The position numbers and the translations under genes are program-made. From Proteiniphilum saccharofermentans (lineage in GTDB: Bacteria > Bacteroidota > Bacteroidia > Bacteroidales > Dysgonomonadaceae), in assembly GCF_900095135.1 (NCBI RefSeq), contig NZ_LT605205.1, forward strand, positions 186,001 through 250,000: DNA of 64,000 nucleotides, written 5' to 3'. Each line of letters starts with the position of its first letter. The first letter of the stretch is position 1. The notes under the pieces were generated by a model, which worked only from the letters and a program-made list of their open reading frames with translations, ran no database searches and was not told the origin of the DNA. Of this stretch, positions 45,737 through 55,391 are shown piece after piece.

Positions 45737-47791
45737 CTAAAACACCCATCTTAAATAACTAAAAAGATCGGAACGGCGTTTTCCGTCGATCAGTTCGGTG
45801 CCGCTGCCAATGGTGTCGCGGTTGAAGTAACGGGTATGTCCGAATTTCACGGAGAAAGAGAGGTTATCCGTGATCGCGTATTTTGCGGAGAATGCCAGTC
45901 GGCAACCCTTCCCGTAAAACGAGGGCATATAAAAGCTGTTCAGCAGGTTCCGTTCGTGGGAATAGAGCCGTGCCTCATAGGTGTCGGCGTTGAACCATGC
46001 CAGGTAGGCATCTCCGGTTAGCGAGCCTTTTCCCCGGTAACCGATATTTTGCGAGAGCATAAATCCGTTTTCGGCCGGGAAATGCTTCTCCTTGTAATGC
46101 GCCATGTCAGCGGTAGTGCGGAAATTCCACCCGCTCCGCAGATCGCGGGAGTACCTGAGACGGAATTTATGGGTGGCGTAGGGGAGAACCGACCGGCTTT
46201 TCTCATCCGGCCAGGCGGTATTCTTCTCCTTTTGTTTGTACTTGTATCGCCCTTCCAGAAACGACTGACGCGAGAAAGTGTAGGTTCCCAGAAGGTAAAG
46301 ATCGACTGCATTCGATGGCGTATCTATATTATATTTCAGCCATGGGAAGCGGACAAAATCGGCATAGGCGGTTACCGAGAATTTGGGGAAAGGACGGAAT
46401 TCAGTGCCGATATACAATCCTCGCTCGTTTTGCACGTCGCTCCCTTCCGAGAATGCCTGTGCATAAAAGGCATTGTAAGAAATAGGATAGTGCCTGTGTA
46501 ACAGTGAAAACGACAGGTTGCCGGAGAAGCGGTATTGCAGGGTATTCAATGTAGCGACCGCTCCATTCCTGGCAAAGGATGTCTCACCCGCGAATATCAA
46601 GCCGGGGAGTTGATAGGAGTAATCGATGCTCGCGTTGAAGTTGGAAAAATCTCTCAGAGAGTAAAAGTTGTAATCCCGGAGTGTGGGATTGTACATCCTG
46701 TTATATTGGTAATATATACCGCTGATACCTATCTGCAAGCGGTCTTTTCGGAAGTTGATGTTGCCTCCCGCCACCTGCTCCCGCGTATTCCTCTTCTTCC
46801 CGATTTCAAGCGGGGTGCGATGCAGGCCGTCTACCTTGAACGAGGTGATATGGCCGTCGTCCGACAGGTTGGCGTCGATCTTTTTATTGGAATAAAAGCC
46901 GGTGATGGCGAAATTCCTGAATTCCGCCACCGCGGCAGTTCCCCTAAAAAAACCGTCTTCGGCGGTGGAAAAGTGGCGTTTGGGTTGTAAGGTCCGCCGG
47001 GCAATATTGCCGGTGCTCCATGACTTGCTGATCATGAAATCGTTGTTCAGCACCAGCCCTTGGCCGAAAGAGAGCCGGTAATCCCCTAACACGACCGTTT
47101 TCAACCAACCTATATCGTTTATAATCAGGTGAAAGCCGTAATGGTCATATCCTTTCGGATAGTCCGGTTTGAAAAAAGGCTCTCCCGCGTCTTTTTCGGC
47201 TGTAATCCCCATCTGCACCTTGTTCCGGTAACGGAAAGAATAACGGAGGGAGGCGTAAAAATCTTCCCCGCGGTATTTACGGTTGGGATACCGTTCAAGG
47301 ATGCTGTCCGGAAACTCACCGTAGCCGGCTCGCTGTGTCAGCGTTTTGTCAAAACGGGACTGGAGTTCGTGACGGCCGTTTTTCAGGATATCGGACACCT
47401 GTGGGCGGGCTGCTTTATCTTCCGTTTCACCTACATAAAAAAAGGGTAGGATCATCTCTACGGTCTTGATATCAAGAAGTGGTACGTTCCTCAATTCGAA
47501 CAAGGTATATATGGGACGGTTTTTTTCTAAAAAACGGAAGATGGCGTCGGCATCTTCCATGGAAAGCAATGGGAAATTTTCCAATTGCTCACGGGTGGCC
47601 GTGTTCAGGTTTATGGGATTGTTTTCCAGTTGCAACAATTCTTCATACATGTTTTCAATGGCAGCTTCATTCATTTCCTCCTCGGCCAGTTGTTCCACGA
47701 GTTTACGCCAATCCCCGGGCTGCTGTGCCTGTGTTATGCCTGTGGAAACGAGAGCCAAGGTTAAGAGAAGGGTCAAGAGGCAGGGTTTCAT
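45737..47791 (-). CDS. Outer-membrane barrel protein with N-terminal helix-hairpin-helix domain
   Basis: About 684 residues from MKPCLLTLLLTLALVSTG with cleavage near TQAQ. Residues about 35-125 are helical and contain a ComEA-like helix-hairpin-helix motif (NPINLNTATREQLENFPLLS, MEDADAIFRFLEKNR). The rest (about 150-684) consists of beta-strands ending in a terminal aromatic (SYLRWVF), as in a large barrel. Helix-hairpin-helix domains usually bind DNA, so an exported copy joined to a barrel is notable. Similar proteins occur in Bacteroidetes as uncharacterised helix-hairpin-helix proteins (recollection). Function unknown; a role in DNA binding at the surface is speculation. Confidence 0.8.
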   Translation of the reverse strand: MKPCLLTLLLTLALVSTGITQAQQPGDWRKLVEQLAEEEMNEAAIENMYEELLQLENNPINLNTATREQLENFPLLSMEDADAIFRFLEKNRPIYTLFELRNVPLLDIKTVEMILPFFYVGETEDKAARPQVSDILKNGRHELQSRFDKTLTQRAGYGEFPDSILERYPNRKYRGEDFYASLRYSFRYRNKVQMGITAEKDAGEPFFKPDYPKGYDHYGFHLIINDIGWLKTVVLGDYRLSFGQGLVLNNDFMISKSWSTGNIARRTLQPKRHFSTAEDGFFRGTAAVAEFRNFAITGFYSNKKIDANLSDDGHITSFKVDGLHRTPLEIGKKRNTREQVAGGNINFRKDRLQIGISGIYYQYNRMYNPTLRDYNFYSLRDFSNFNASIDYSYQLPGLIFAGETSFARNGAVATLNTLQYRFSGNLSFSLLHRHYPISYNAFYAQAFSEGSDVQNERGLYIGTEFRPFPKFSVTAYADFVRFPWLKYNIDTPSNAVDLYLLGTYTFSRQSFLEGRYKYKQKEKNTAWPDEKSRSVLPYATHKFRLRYSRDLRSGWNFRTTADMAHYKEKHFPAENGFMLSQNIGYRGKGSLTGDAYLAWFNADTYEARLYSHERNLLNSFYMPSFYGKGCRLAFSAKYAITDNLSFSVKFGHTRYFNRDTIGSGTELIDGKRRSDLFSYLRWVF

Positions 47792-48199
47792 CAGACTTGA
47801 TTTTTGATTGTAACATATTAATCTTATTTTCAATATTTTACTTCTCAATTCAATGGTTCACTCTCAATGACACACTCATTGTCATCGCTCTCATGTCCTA
47901 TTCCCTGCAAAAATAACGATCTTTTTCCTTATTTCCTAAACATTTGATTATGAATTGATAAATTATCTTTTTGATGATAATATCCTTTTGTTTTTGTACT
48001 AATAGCTATATTTTTTGATATATTTTAGTCAAAATGTTTTATTTTTATTTGTTTTATAATCTTTTTGATTATCTTTGCGCTTTAATATTGTCAAAAAGAT
48101 TTTATTTCCTCGTATTTGATTTCAAAAAGATTGTTTGTTTTAGGTTTTGGTTACTTATAGATTAAAGATTGAAGGTTATTCATTTAAAAAGCAAAAAAG
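47792..48199. other. Divergent intergenic region
   Basis: 408 AT-rich bases between the helix-hairpin-helix barrel gene (minus) and the TorF-like gene (plus). It contains a minus-strand -7 element TATTTTTG (47915-47908), a small palindrome CAATGA-CACAC-TCATTG (47865-47881) in the minus-strand leader, and the plus-strand promoter at 48048-48077. CTTTTTGATTAT-type words recur between 47960 and 48130. No gene is seen. Confidence 0.6.
48048..48077 (+). promoter_or_regulatory. Promoter of the TorF-like porin / P-II / Amt genes
   Basis: TTTG (48048-48051) and TATCTTTG (48070-48077) with an 18-base spacer: a full match to the Bacteroidetes consensus. It leaves a leader of about 115 bases before the ATG at 48200. 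Confidence 0.8.
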
Positions 48200-48871
48200 A
48201 TGAAAAAGGTAAAATTATTTTTTGTGCTGATTGCAGTCTTAGGAACTGCAAATGGGGTCAAAGGGCAGGAGGTGGCTGTCTCGGCAGGGGCCGATATTGT
48301 AAGTTCGTATATCTGGCGTGGCCAGTATTGTGGTCCGGCCGCGGTACAACCGGGTATTTCACTTTCGGCAGGCAATTTTTCAATTGGGGCATGGGGATCG
48401 ACCAGTTTCGAAAGTAGCTGGAGGGAGTTTGACCTGTATGCCGGTTACTCCATTGGCAATTTTTCGGTATTGGTGACCGATTATTTCTTTCCCCGGAATC
48501 TTCCGGACGGTGAAGGCAGCGGTTATTTTGATTATTCGGAGCATGTTTTTGAAGCCACATTGGGTTACTCATTCGGAGAATCTTTTCCCCTTTCATTAGC
48601 ATGGAATACCAATTTTGCGGGGGATGATGATTATTCCAGCTATTTCGAAGCATCCTACTCCCTTCCGGTCGGGAGTGTCAATGTGGATTTGATATTGGGT
48701 GCAACTCCCTGGGAAGGCGCTTATTCAGATGGGTTCGCATTGATCAATGCGTCGATAAAAGCAAGCAAAGAGATAACCATCACCGATTCATTTTCACTTC
48801 CGGTTTTTACCCAGGCAATTCTGAATCCTGATACGAAGGATGTCTTCCTGGTCTTCGGTATGAGTTTTTGA
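48200..48871 (+). CDS. TorF-family putative porin (Gcw_chp type)
   Basis: 223 residues with a signal peptide (KLFFVLIAVLGTANGVKGQ). The mature start VAVSAGADIVSSYIWRGQY contains the YxWRG motif of the TorF/Gcw_chp family. Then come short amphipathic strands (FSIGAWGSTSF, FDLYAGYSIGNFSVLVTDYF) and a terminal aromatic (VFGMSF), so a small outer-membrane barrel. It sits 46 bases before the P-II gene and shares its promoter with P-II and amt. This suggests a role in uptake of nitrogen compounds (inference from context). Confidence 0.8.
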   Translation: MKKVKLFFVLIAVLGTANGVKGQEVAVSAGADIVSSYIWRGQYCGPAAVQPGISLSAGNFSIGAWGSTSFESSWREFDLYAGYSIGNFSVLVTDYFFPRNLPDGEGSGYFDYSEHVFEATLGYSFGESFPLSLAWNTNFAGDDDYSSYFEASYSLPVGSVNVDLILGATPWEGAYSDGFALINASIKASKEITITDSFSLPVFTQAILNPDTKDVFLVFGMSF

Positions 48872-48917
48872 TAAAATCTATTCTTTACACTAAATATATT
48901 AATTATAACAAACATTT

Positions 48918-49277
48918 ATGAAGAAAATTGAAGCAATTATCCGCAAGTCAAAGTTCGACGAGGTTCGGGCTGCCTTGCATGAGGCTGACATAGACTTCCT
49001 TTCATGGTGGGGAGTAAAAGGTCAGGGAACAGCAAAACAGGGTCTTATTTTCCGGGGGATCGCTTACGATGTCAATGCCATCGAGCGTATTTATCTCTCT
49101 TTCGTGGTCAGGGAAGTAAATGTGCAAAAATCGATCGACGCTATTTTACGATCCGCTTATACGGGTGAAAGTGGAGACGGCCGGATTTTCGTGTCAACCA
49201 TTGAGCAATCCATCCGGATCCGTACAGGTGACCGTGGCGATGAGTCATTGTATGACAAAGAGCAAAAGGATGCTTAA
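48918..49277 (+). CDS. P-II family nitrogen regulator
   Basis: 119 residues. It starts MKKIEAIIRKSKFDEVRAAL as P-II proteins do and carries the T-loop (about 36-54, VKGQGTAKQGLIFRGIAYDV split across it) with Tyr50 where the uridylylated tyrosine lies in GlnB/GlnK. The B-loop region is YTGESGDGRIFV. P-II senses 2-oxoglutarate and ATP/ADP and blocks the Amt channel under nitrogen excess. It stands directly before the ammonium transporter, the usual glnK-amt arrangement. The C-terminus has a short acidic tail beyond the usual 112 residues. Confidence 0.93.
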   Translation: MKKIEAIIRKSKFDEVRAALHEADIDFLSWWGVKGQGTAKQGLIFRGIAYDVNAIERIYLSFVVREVNVQKSIDAILRSAYTGESGDGRIFVSTIEQSIRIRTGDRGDESLYDKEQKDA

Positions 49278-49321
49278 AACTCCCAAAAGATAGAATGATT
49301 AAAAAATAACTTTTACAGATT

Positions 49322-50653
49322 ATGAAGCATAAAATAATAAAATATATAATGATGTTTTGCGCATTATTTGCCATACCTGCTATTGCTTTTGCACAGGACG
49401 ATGCGGTACCTGTCCTGAACAGCGGTGATACTGCCTGGATTATAGTAGCCACTATTCTTGTAATGATGATGACCATTCCCGGGCTGGCCCTGTTCTACGG
49501 AGGTCTGGTACGCCGGAAGAATGTATTGAGTGTATTGATGCAGTGTCTTATTCTGACCGCTGTAATCATTATAGAGTGGGTAGCGATTGGTTATAGCCTG
49601 GCCTTTACTTCGCTGGAGGGAGGTTTGAATGCTGTTGTGGGTGGTTTCGATAAAATATTCCTGCAAGGCGTAGGGATCAATGACCTGCTTGACGGTTATG
49701 CTATTCCTGAACTTTTGTTTGTGTCGTTTCAGGGAATGTTTGCCGTTATTACGCCTGCATTGATCATCGGTGCATTTGCCGAACGTATCAAATTCAGCGG
49801 CTTCCTGCTGTTCTCCGTGTTATGGGCGCTGGTGGTTTACAATCCGCTGGCCCACTGGGTCTGGGGCGGCGGCTGGATAGGTGAAATGGGTGCCATCGAT
49901 TTTGCAGGAGGGACTGTGGTGCATATCAATGCAGGAATATCAGCATTGGTGATGGCTGTCCTGCTCGGTAAAAGGAAGGGATGGAATGTAAAAGGAGCCG
50001 CCCCCATCACTCCGCATAATGTGCCGTTCGTGGTGGTCGGTACGGCTTTGCTGTGGTTGGGATGGCTGGGATTTAACGGCGGAAGCGGCCTGGCAGCAGA
50101 CGGCTTGTCTGCAAGTGCTTTACTGGTTACCAACATAGCCGCGGCAGCTGCGGCGCTGACTTGGACTGCGCTCGACTGGGTTATCAACAAAAAACCGACT
50201 GTGGTTGGTTTTTGTACGGGCGTTATTGCCGGTCTGGTTGCCATTACACCTGCTGCGGGCTCTTCCGGCGTATTGGGGGCTTTTGTTATCGGGTTGGTAG
50301 CCGGTTTGGTTTGCTTCTTTATGGTAGCGTATGTGAAGCCAAAATTGGGTTATGATGATTCATTGGACGCCTTCGGGGTGCATGGTGTCGGCGGTGTCGT
50401 CGGTTCACTTCTCATCGGGATTTTTGCCACACAGGCGATTACCGGCGAAGGAGGAGCGCAAGGAGCACTCTACGGCGATTGGAATCAGTTGTGGATACAG
50501 GTCGTGGCAACTGTTGCCACTATTGCATTCAGTGCGATTATGACATGGATATTATTCAAGATTGTGGATAGTATAGTGGGTATCAGGGCGAGTGCGGAAA
50601 GTGAATCTGTCGGACTCGATATCTCCGAACACGGTGAAATAGCGTATGAATAA
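49322..50653 (+). CDS. amt: Ammonium transporter (Amt family)
   Basis: 443 residues, with a cleavable signal peptide (residues 1-23, ending AFAQ) and 11 predicted membrane helices. Amt hallmarks: GDTAWIIVATILVMMMTIPG, ALFYGGLVRRKNVLS, the AFAERIKFSGF region, NPLAHWVWGGGWIG, and twin pore histidines (VHINAGISALV; DAFGVHGVGGVVG). It conducts ammonium into the cytoplasm under the control of the P-II protein encoded upstream. A terminator follows at 50688-50720. Confidence 0.95.
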   Translation: MKHKIIKYIMMFCALFAIPAIAFAQDDAVPVLNSGDTAWIIVATILVMMMTIPGLALFYGGLVRRKNVLSVLMQCLILTAVIIIEWVAIGYSLAFTSLEGGLNAVVGGFDKIFLQGVGINDLLDGYAIPELLFVSFQGMFAVITPALIIGAFAERIKFSGFLLFSVLWALVVYNPLAHWVWGGGWIGEMGAIDFAGGTVVHINAGISALVMAVLLGKRKGWNVKGAAPITPHNVPFVVVGTALLWLGWLGFNGGSGLAADGLSASALLVTNIAAAAAALTWTALDWVINKKPTVVGFCTGVIAGLVAITPAAGSSGVLGAFVIGLVAGLVCFFMVAYVKPKLGYDDSLDAFGVHGVGGVVGSLLIGIFATQAITGEGGAQGALYGDWNQLWIQVVATVATIAFSAIMTWILFKIVDSIVGIRASAESESVGLDISEHGEIAYE

Positions 50654-50687
50654 AACCACCCGTCATTTGATCTTTCTTAATTTCGGG

Positions 50688-50720
50688 ACAAGCTGCCTCT
50701 ACAAGGGCGGCTTGTTTTTT
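50688..50720 (+). terminator. Intrinsic terminator after amt
   Basis: ACAAGCTGCC (50688-50697) pairs with GGCGGCTTGT (50706-50715), one wobble pair, loop of 8 bases, followed by TTTTT. Textbook rho-independent shape. Confidence 0.85.
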
Positions 50721-50815
50721 CTCTCGGCTTTCACTAAATTTCCATAATATAGGATGCGCCTCGGAAAAACCTAAGCAAGCTTGGCTTTTCTCCCGGCTTT
50801 CACTATATTTGCCCC
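50721..50815 (+). repeat. Promoter-bearing dispersed repeat, copy 2
   Basis: It aligns with 22808-22905 over its length. It contains CTCTCGGCTTTCACTAAATT, GGATGCGCCTCGG, AAGCAAGCTTGGCTT and CTCCCGGCTTTCACTATATT, so the CTCxCGGCTTTCACTAxATT unit is present twice. The second unit ends in the -7 element of the next gene. Confidence 0.65.
50781..50811 (+). promoter_or_regulatory. Promoter of the MltF-like gene inside the repeat
   Basis: TTG (50781-50783) and TATATTTG (50804-50811), 20-base spacer, 26 bases before the ATG at 50837. Confidence 0.7.
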
Positions 50816-50836
50816 GGTTTTTAACTTAAACAGGAT

Positions 50837-52225
50837 ATGAGCAAAGCTCTATTGTTTTTACTGTTTCCCGTTATCCTGTGCCTGTCATGCGGAAACTGGG
50901 GCAGACAGGAGAGGACGTACGATTTTCCTCAGATTGTAGAGTCGGATACATTACGCATACTGACTCTGAATACATCCACTTCCTATTTCATATACCGGGA
51001 TCAACCCATGGGATACCATTACGATATGATTCGTGATTTCTGCAAGCATCATGGGTTAGTCCCGGAGATTATTGTGGCCGGGAATACAGGAGCTATGGTA
51101 GAGATGCTACAAAACAAGGAAGCTGATGTAATTGCTTACAGTATACCGGTCACCAATGCTTTGAAAGATTCAATACTATATTGCGGACTCCGGCAAATTT
51201 CACATCAGGTGTTGGTACAACGTGCGGGACAGGGCGATACTCTGTTGACGGATGTGACCGGTTTGATCGGTAAGCAGGTGACAGTGATCGATAAGTCGAA
51301 ATACCTGGACAGGATAAATAACCTTAATGACGAACTGGGAGGAGGTATTCTGATCGATAGGGTAGACAGTGACACTATTGTTGTGGAAGATCTGATCCGG
51401 ATGGTTTCGCGGGGAGAGATCGCCTATACAGTGGCTGACGATGACCTGGCTATGCTCAACCATACCTATTTCGGAAACCTGAATGTGGATCTTCCGGTCA
51501 GCTTCGACCAGCGCTCTTCGTGGGTGGTAAGAAAAGATACTCCTCTACTTGCTGATTCGCTGGACAGCTGGATGAAGAGCCGCTCTTCCGGGACTGCTTT
51601 TCTACGGATCATCAAACGCTATTTTGAAGAAACAAAAGGATATTCCGTCTTCTTAAGACCCTCTTTCCGGGAGATTTCCGGCCATGGGGTTATTTCCCCT
51701 TTTGATTCCTATTTCAAACGATATGGGAAAGAGTCGGGAATCGACTGGCGGCTGCTTGCTTCGGTTTCCTATCAGGAGTCCAGATTCGAGACGGAAGGAC
51801 AATCATGGGCGGGTGCTACAGGGTTGATGGGATTAATGCCGGCTACTGCCGCTTCATTGGGTGCAGAAGGAGAGCAACTTTTTGATCCTGAGAAAAACAT
51901 AAGTGCAGGTACGGAATACCTGAAAAATCTGCTTCACATTTTCCGTTTTATAAATAACCCTGATGAGAGAATAAAAATGGCTTTAGCTGCTTATAACGGA
52001 GGCCTCGGCCATGTATTCGATGCATTGGCACTGACAGAAAAATATGGTGGTGATAAAGAGGTATGGGACAGTAACGTGGAGAGATATTTGCAGTTGAAAC
52101 GCCTGGAGCAGTACTACCGGGATCCGGTTTGTAAAAATGGGTATTTCAGGGCAGATGAAACAATCAAATATGTACGCGATGTGATAGACAGATGGGAGAT
52201 ATACAAGGAGAAGGTGAAAGAATGA
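50837..52225 (+). CDS. MltF-like membrane-bound lytic transglycosylase
   Basis: 462 residues; lipoprotein signal (VILCLSC, cysteine about 18). Residues about 35-265 form a solute-binding-protein-type domain (DTLRILTLNTSTSYFIYRDQ, MGYHYDMIRDFCKHHGLVPE). Residues about 295-440 form an SLT domain with catalytic glutamate E314 in SYQESRFE, then GATGLMGLMPATA and ALAAYNGGLGHV. This two-domain order is that of MltF, which cleaves peptidoglycan glycan strands to 1,6-anhydro products in the periplasm. It has its own promoter and is separated by 77 bases from the next gene. Confidence 0.9.
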   Translation: MSKALLFLLFPVILCLSCGNWGRQERTYDFPQIVESDTLRILTLNTSTSYFIYRDQPMGYHYDMIRDFCKHHGLVPEIIVAGNTGAMVEMLQNKEADVIAYSIPVTNALKDSILYCGLRQISHQVLVQRAGQGDTLLTDVTGLIGKQVTVIDKSKYLDRINNLNDELGGGILIDRVDSDTIVVEDLIRMVSRGEIAYTVADDDLAMLNHTYFGNLNVDLPVSFDQRSSWVVRKDTPLLADSLDSWMKSRSSGTAFLRIIKRYFEETKGYSVFLRPSFREISGHGVISPFDSYFKRYGKESGIDWRLLASVSYQESRFETEGQSWAGATGLMGLMPATAASLGAEGEQLFDPEKNISAGTEYLKNLLHIFRFINNPDERIKMALAAYNGGLGHVFDALALTEKYGGDKEVWDSNVERYLQLKRLEQYYRDPVCKNGYFRADETIKYVRDVIDRWEIYKEKVKE

Positions 52226-52233
52226 AAATCCTG

Positions 52234-52265
52234 TTGATCATTCAATAAAAAAATCACTATCTTTG
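52234..52265 (+). promoter_or_regulatory. Promoter of the GNAT-like gene
   Basis: TTG (52234-52236) and TATCTTTG (52258-52265), spacer 21 bases, 37 bases before the ATG. Confidence 0.65.
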
Positions 52266-52302
52266 CCATCGGTGTGAAAATCATATTTACAGAAAATAAA
52301 AC

Positions 52303-53433
52303 ATGTCAGTCATAATCAATAAAGTCAGAACGAAAGATGATTTGAAAAAATTCATCCAATTCGGTATCGATCTCTATGAAGGGAATGAGTATTTTGTCCC
52401 TCCGTTGATCTACGATGAGAGAGCCACACTCAACTGGAGTAAAAATCCGGCATTCGATCATTGTGATGCAAACTATTTCCTGGCATATCGCGACGATAAG
52501 ATCGTGGGTAGGATTGGTGTCATCATCAACCATAAAGCGAATGAGAAATGGAACGAACGGAATGCCCGATTCGGTTTTGTGGATTTTATTGATGATAGTG
52601 AAGTGGTAGATGCCCTTTTCGGTGCGGCTGAGAGTTGGGCCCGGTCGAGGGGGATGGACAAGATACACGGGCCGCTCGGCTTTACCGACCTCGACCATGA
52701 AGGGATGCTGGTAGAGGGATTTGACCAGATAGGTACCCTCTCCACCATATACAACTATCCCTACTACGTAAACCATATGGAGCGTATGGGATATATAAAG
52801 GATCAGGATTGGGTGGAATTTCTCATTACCATTCCCAAGGAGATGCCGGAGCGGTTCCTGCGCGCCTCGGAGATCGTAAAAAAACGTTTCGGGCTCGATG
52901 TGAAGCATCTCGAGAGTAAGAAGGATGTTTTGCCCTACGCGAGGGATATCTTTAAGTTGATCAACCGTGCCTATAAAGATCTTTATGGATATGTGGAGTT
53001 GACCGACCGGCAGATTGATTATTACGTCGATATGTATATCCCGATGCTTCGTTTGGAATTCCTCACATTGGTGATTCGCCAGGAAGACAATAAACTGGTA
53101 GGGGTGGGCATAGGCCTTCCCAGTATTGCCAAGGCATTACAAAAAGCCAGAGGCCGATTTGTGCCTACCGGCTGGTATCACCTCTACAAAGCGTTAAAAG
53201 GAAAAGATACCAACGTGCTCGACTTGTTAATGGTGGCGGTAGATCCCGAATATCAGGGTAAAGGGCTGAATGCGTTAATGTTCAACGAGTTTATCCCGGC
53301 AGCCAACCGATTGGGATTTGAATATGCCGAGAGTAACCCCGAACTGGAAATAAACAGTAAAGTGCATTCCATGTGGAATAGTCTGGAAACAAAGCAACAC
53401 AAAAGGCGGAGAGCATTTATAAAAAATTTATAA
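52303..53433 (+). CDS. GNAT-superfamily-like protein
   Basis: 376 residues, cytoplasmic. The N-terminal half has DGNEYFVPP-like LYEGNEYFVPPLIYDE and IVGRIGVIINHKANE, and HGPLGFTDLDHEGMLVEGFD in the middle. The C-terminal half has LDLLMVAVDPEYQGKGLNAL (about 306-325), the acetyl-CoA-binding Q/RxxGxG-like motif of GNAT enzymes, followed by a helix (MFNEFIPAANRLGF). This long form is widespread in Bacteroidetes without a known substrate (recollection). Substrate not inferable. Confidence 0.8.
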   Translation: MSVIINKVRTKDDLKKFIQFGIDLYEGNEYFVPPLIYDERATLNWSKNPAFDHCDANYFLAYRDDKIVGRIGVIINHKANEKWNERNARFGFVDFIDDSEVVDALFGAAESWARSRGMDKIHGPLGFTDLDHEGMLVEGFDQIGTLSTIYNYPYYVNHMERMGYIKDQDWVEFLITIPKEMPERFLRASEIVKKRFGLDVKHLESKKDVLPYARDIFKLINRAYKDLYGYVELTDRQIDYYVDMYIPMLRLEFLTLVIRQEDNKLVGVGIGLPSIAKALQKARGRFVPTGWYHLYKALKGKDTNVLDLLMVAVDPEYQGKGLNALMFNEFIPAANRLGFEYAESNPELEINSKVHSMWNSLETKQHKRRRAFIKNL

Positions 53434-53442
53434 AGGACTATT

Positions 53443-53510
53443 TTATAAGCCAAATGAGCAGAGTCAAGTTTGCTTGAGCTATACCATGGCGGAAAATAGT
53501 CTGATTTTAA
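53443..53510 (+). repeat. Dispersed intergenic repeat copy before parE
   Basis: GACTATTTTATAAGCCAAAT, GAGCAGAGTCAAGTTTGCTT, GAGCTATACCATGGCGGAAA, ATAGTCTG. It aligns along nearly its whole length with the minus strand of 19165-19236 and ends as 21245-21317 does. Confidence 0.6.
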
Positions 53511-53522
53511 TGAAATAGAATA

Positions 53523-55391
53523 GTGAACGAAACGGAAAAAGACATACAAATAGCCGATAATAATTATAGGGAAGAGAATATTGTCACCTTAGAGTGGCAA
53601 GAACATATCCGCCGGCGGCCCGGAATGTATATCGGGAAGCTGGGCGACGGATCTTCGTATGACGATGGTATCTATGTCCTTCTGAAAGAGGTGTTGGACA
53701 ATGCCATTGACGAATTTATGATGGGATACGGTAAGACCATCGAGGTGACTATTGAAAATGGAAGTGTGGCTGTTCGTGACCACGGGCGTGGTGTACCACT
53801 CGGTAAGGTGAAGGATGTCTGTTCCAAAATGAATACCGGCGCTAAATATGATTCCAAGGCATTTAAAAAGTCTGTGGGATTGAATGGTGTGGGTATTAAA
53901 GCTGTGAATGCGCTCTCTTCTTCTTTTGCAATGGAATGTTTCCGGGAGGGGCAAATGAAGGCGGTGGAGTTTGTGCAGGGTGTGCTCTCGAATGACAGGG
54001 AGATTGTGCCGACCACAAGTCCAAACGGAACTTATGTGAGTTTTACCCCTGACGTGGAAATATTTGGAGAGTATCATTACCGCGACGAACATATTGAGCC
54101 GTTACTGAAGAATTATGTCTTTTTGAATATCGGCCTGACCATTGTTTTCAACGATAAAAAATTCAGCTCGAAAAACGGGTTGGAAGATTTGCTGAACGAA
54201 AACCTTACCTCCGAAGAACTTTACCCGATTATCCATCTTTTCGGTGAAGATATAGAGGTGGCAATTACCCATACCAACCAGTACGGTGAAGAGTATTATT
54301 CGTTTGTCAACGGACAGCATACTACTCAGGGGGGAACCCATCTTGCTGCTTTCCGGGAGGCGACCGCACGTGTGATCAAAGAGTTCTATAACCGTAACTT
54401 TGAGTACTCTGATATCCGTAACGGTATGGTGGCAGCCATCAGTATCAAGGTGGAAGAGCCGGTGTTCGAGTCGCAGACAAAGACGAAACTCGGCTCCAAG
54501 GAGATGACACCCAATGGTATCTCAGTGAGCAAACATATTAACGACTTCCTCAAAAAAGAACTGGATAATTATCTGCATAAGAATGCTGATACTGTAGAGG
54601 TACTACAGAAAAAGATACTTGATTCGGAGAAAGAGCGTAAAGCCATAGCAGGTGTGACCAAACTGGCTCGCGAGCGGGCGAAAAAAGCCAATCTGCACAA
54701 TAAGAAACTGAGAGATTGCCGTATCCATTACAACGATGCCAAAGGGGATGACAGGGATAAGACTTGCATCTTCATTACTGAGGGGGACTCAGCCAGCGGC
54801 TCCATCACTAAAAGCCGTGATCCCAACCTGCAGGCGGTATTCAGCCTAAGGGGAAAACCCCTGAACTGCTTCGGGTTGACAAAGAAGATCGTGTATGAGA
54901 ATGAGGAATTCAACCTCCTGCAAGCGGCTCTCAATATTGAGGAAAATATGGACGGCTTGCGGTACAATAAAGTGATCATTGCTACCGATGCCGATACCGA
55001 CGGGATGCATATCCGCCTGCTGCTGCTTACCTTCTTCCTGCAGTTCTTCCCCGACCTGATCAAAAAGGGGCATGTCTATATTTTGCAAACACCTCTTTTC
55101 AGGGTGCGTAACAAAAAGAAAACTCTTTATTGTTATACGGAGGAAGAGCGCCTCAGTGCTATTGAAGAGCTGGGACCCAACCCCGAAATAACCCGATTCA
55201 AAGGGCTGGGTGAAATATCGCCCGACGAATTCCGTAACTTTATCGGTGAGGATATCCGACTGGATAGGGTAACCATGCGTAAAGAAGACCTTCTGAAAGA
55301 ATTGCTCGAATTCTATATGGGCAAAAATACTCCTGAACGCCAATCTTTTATTATTGAAAATCTGGTTGTTGAAGAAGATGAGGTCGCTTGA
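53523..55391 (+). CDS. parE: DNA topoisomerase IV subunit B-type GyrB/ParE protein
   Basis: 622 residues with a GTG start. GHKL ATPase: [60 protein letters not shown]. Transducer domain follows, then TOPRIM with [20 protein letters not shown] and the C-terminal [14 protein letters not shown]. The start region ([20 protein letters not shown]) resembles Bacteroidetes ParE rather than GyrB. It decatenates chromosomes together with ParC, which is not in the window. The order parE-coaD-S41 protease is common in Bacteroidales (recollection). Confidence 0.92.
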   Translation: MNETEKDIQIADNNYREENIVTLEWQEHIRRRPGMYIGKLGDGSSYDDGIYVLLKEVLDNAIDEFMMGYGKTIEVTIENGSVAVRDHGRGVPLGKVKDVCSKMNTGAKYDSKAFKKSVGLNGVGIKAVNALSSSFAMECFREGQMKAVEFVQGVLSNDREIVPTTSPNGTYVSFTPDVEIFGEYHYRDEHIEPLLKNYVFLNIGLTIVFNDKKFSSKNGLEDLLNENLTSEELYPIIHLFGEDIEVAITHTNQYGEEYYSFVNGQHTTQGGTHLAAFREATARVIKEFYNRNFEYSDIRNGMVAAISIKVEEPVFESQTKTKLGSKEMTPNGISVSKHINDFLKKELDNYLHKNADTVEVLQKKILDSEKERKAIAGVTKLARERAKKANLHNKKLRDCRIHYNDAKGDDRDKTCIFITEGDSASGSITKSRDPNLQAVFSLRGKPLNCFGLTKKIVYENEEFNLLQAALNIEENMDGLRYNKVIIATDADTDGMHIRLLLLTFFLQFFPDLIKKGHVYILQTPLFRVRNKKKTLYCYTEEERLSAIEELGPNPEITRFKGLGEISPDEFRNFIGEDIRLDRVTMRKEDLLKELLEFYMGKNTPERQSFIIENLVVEEDEVA

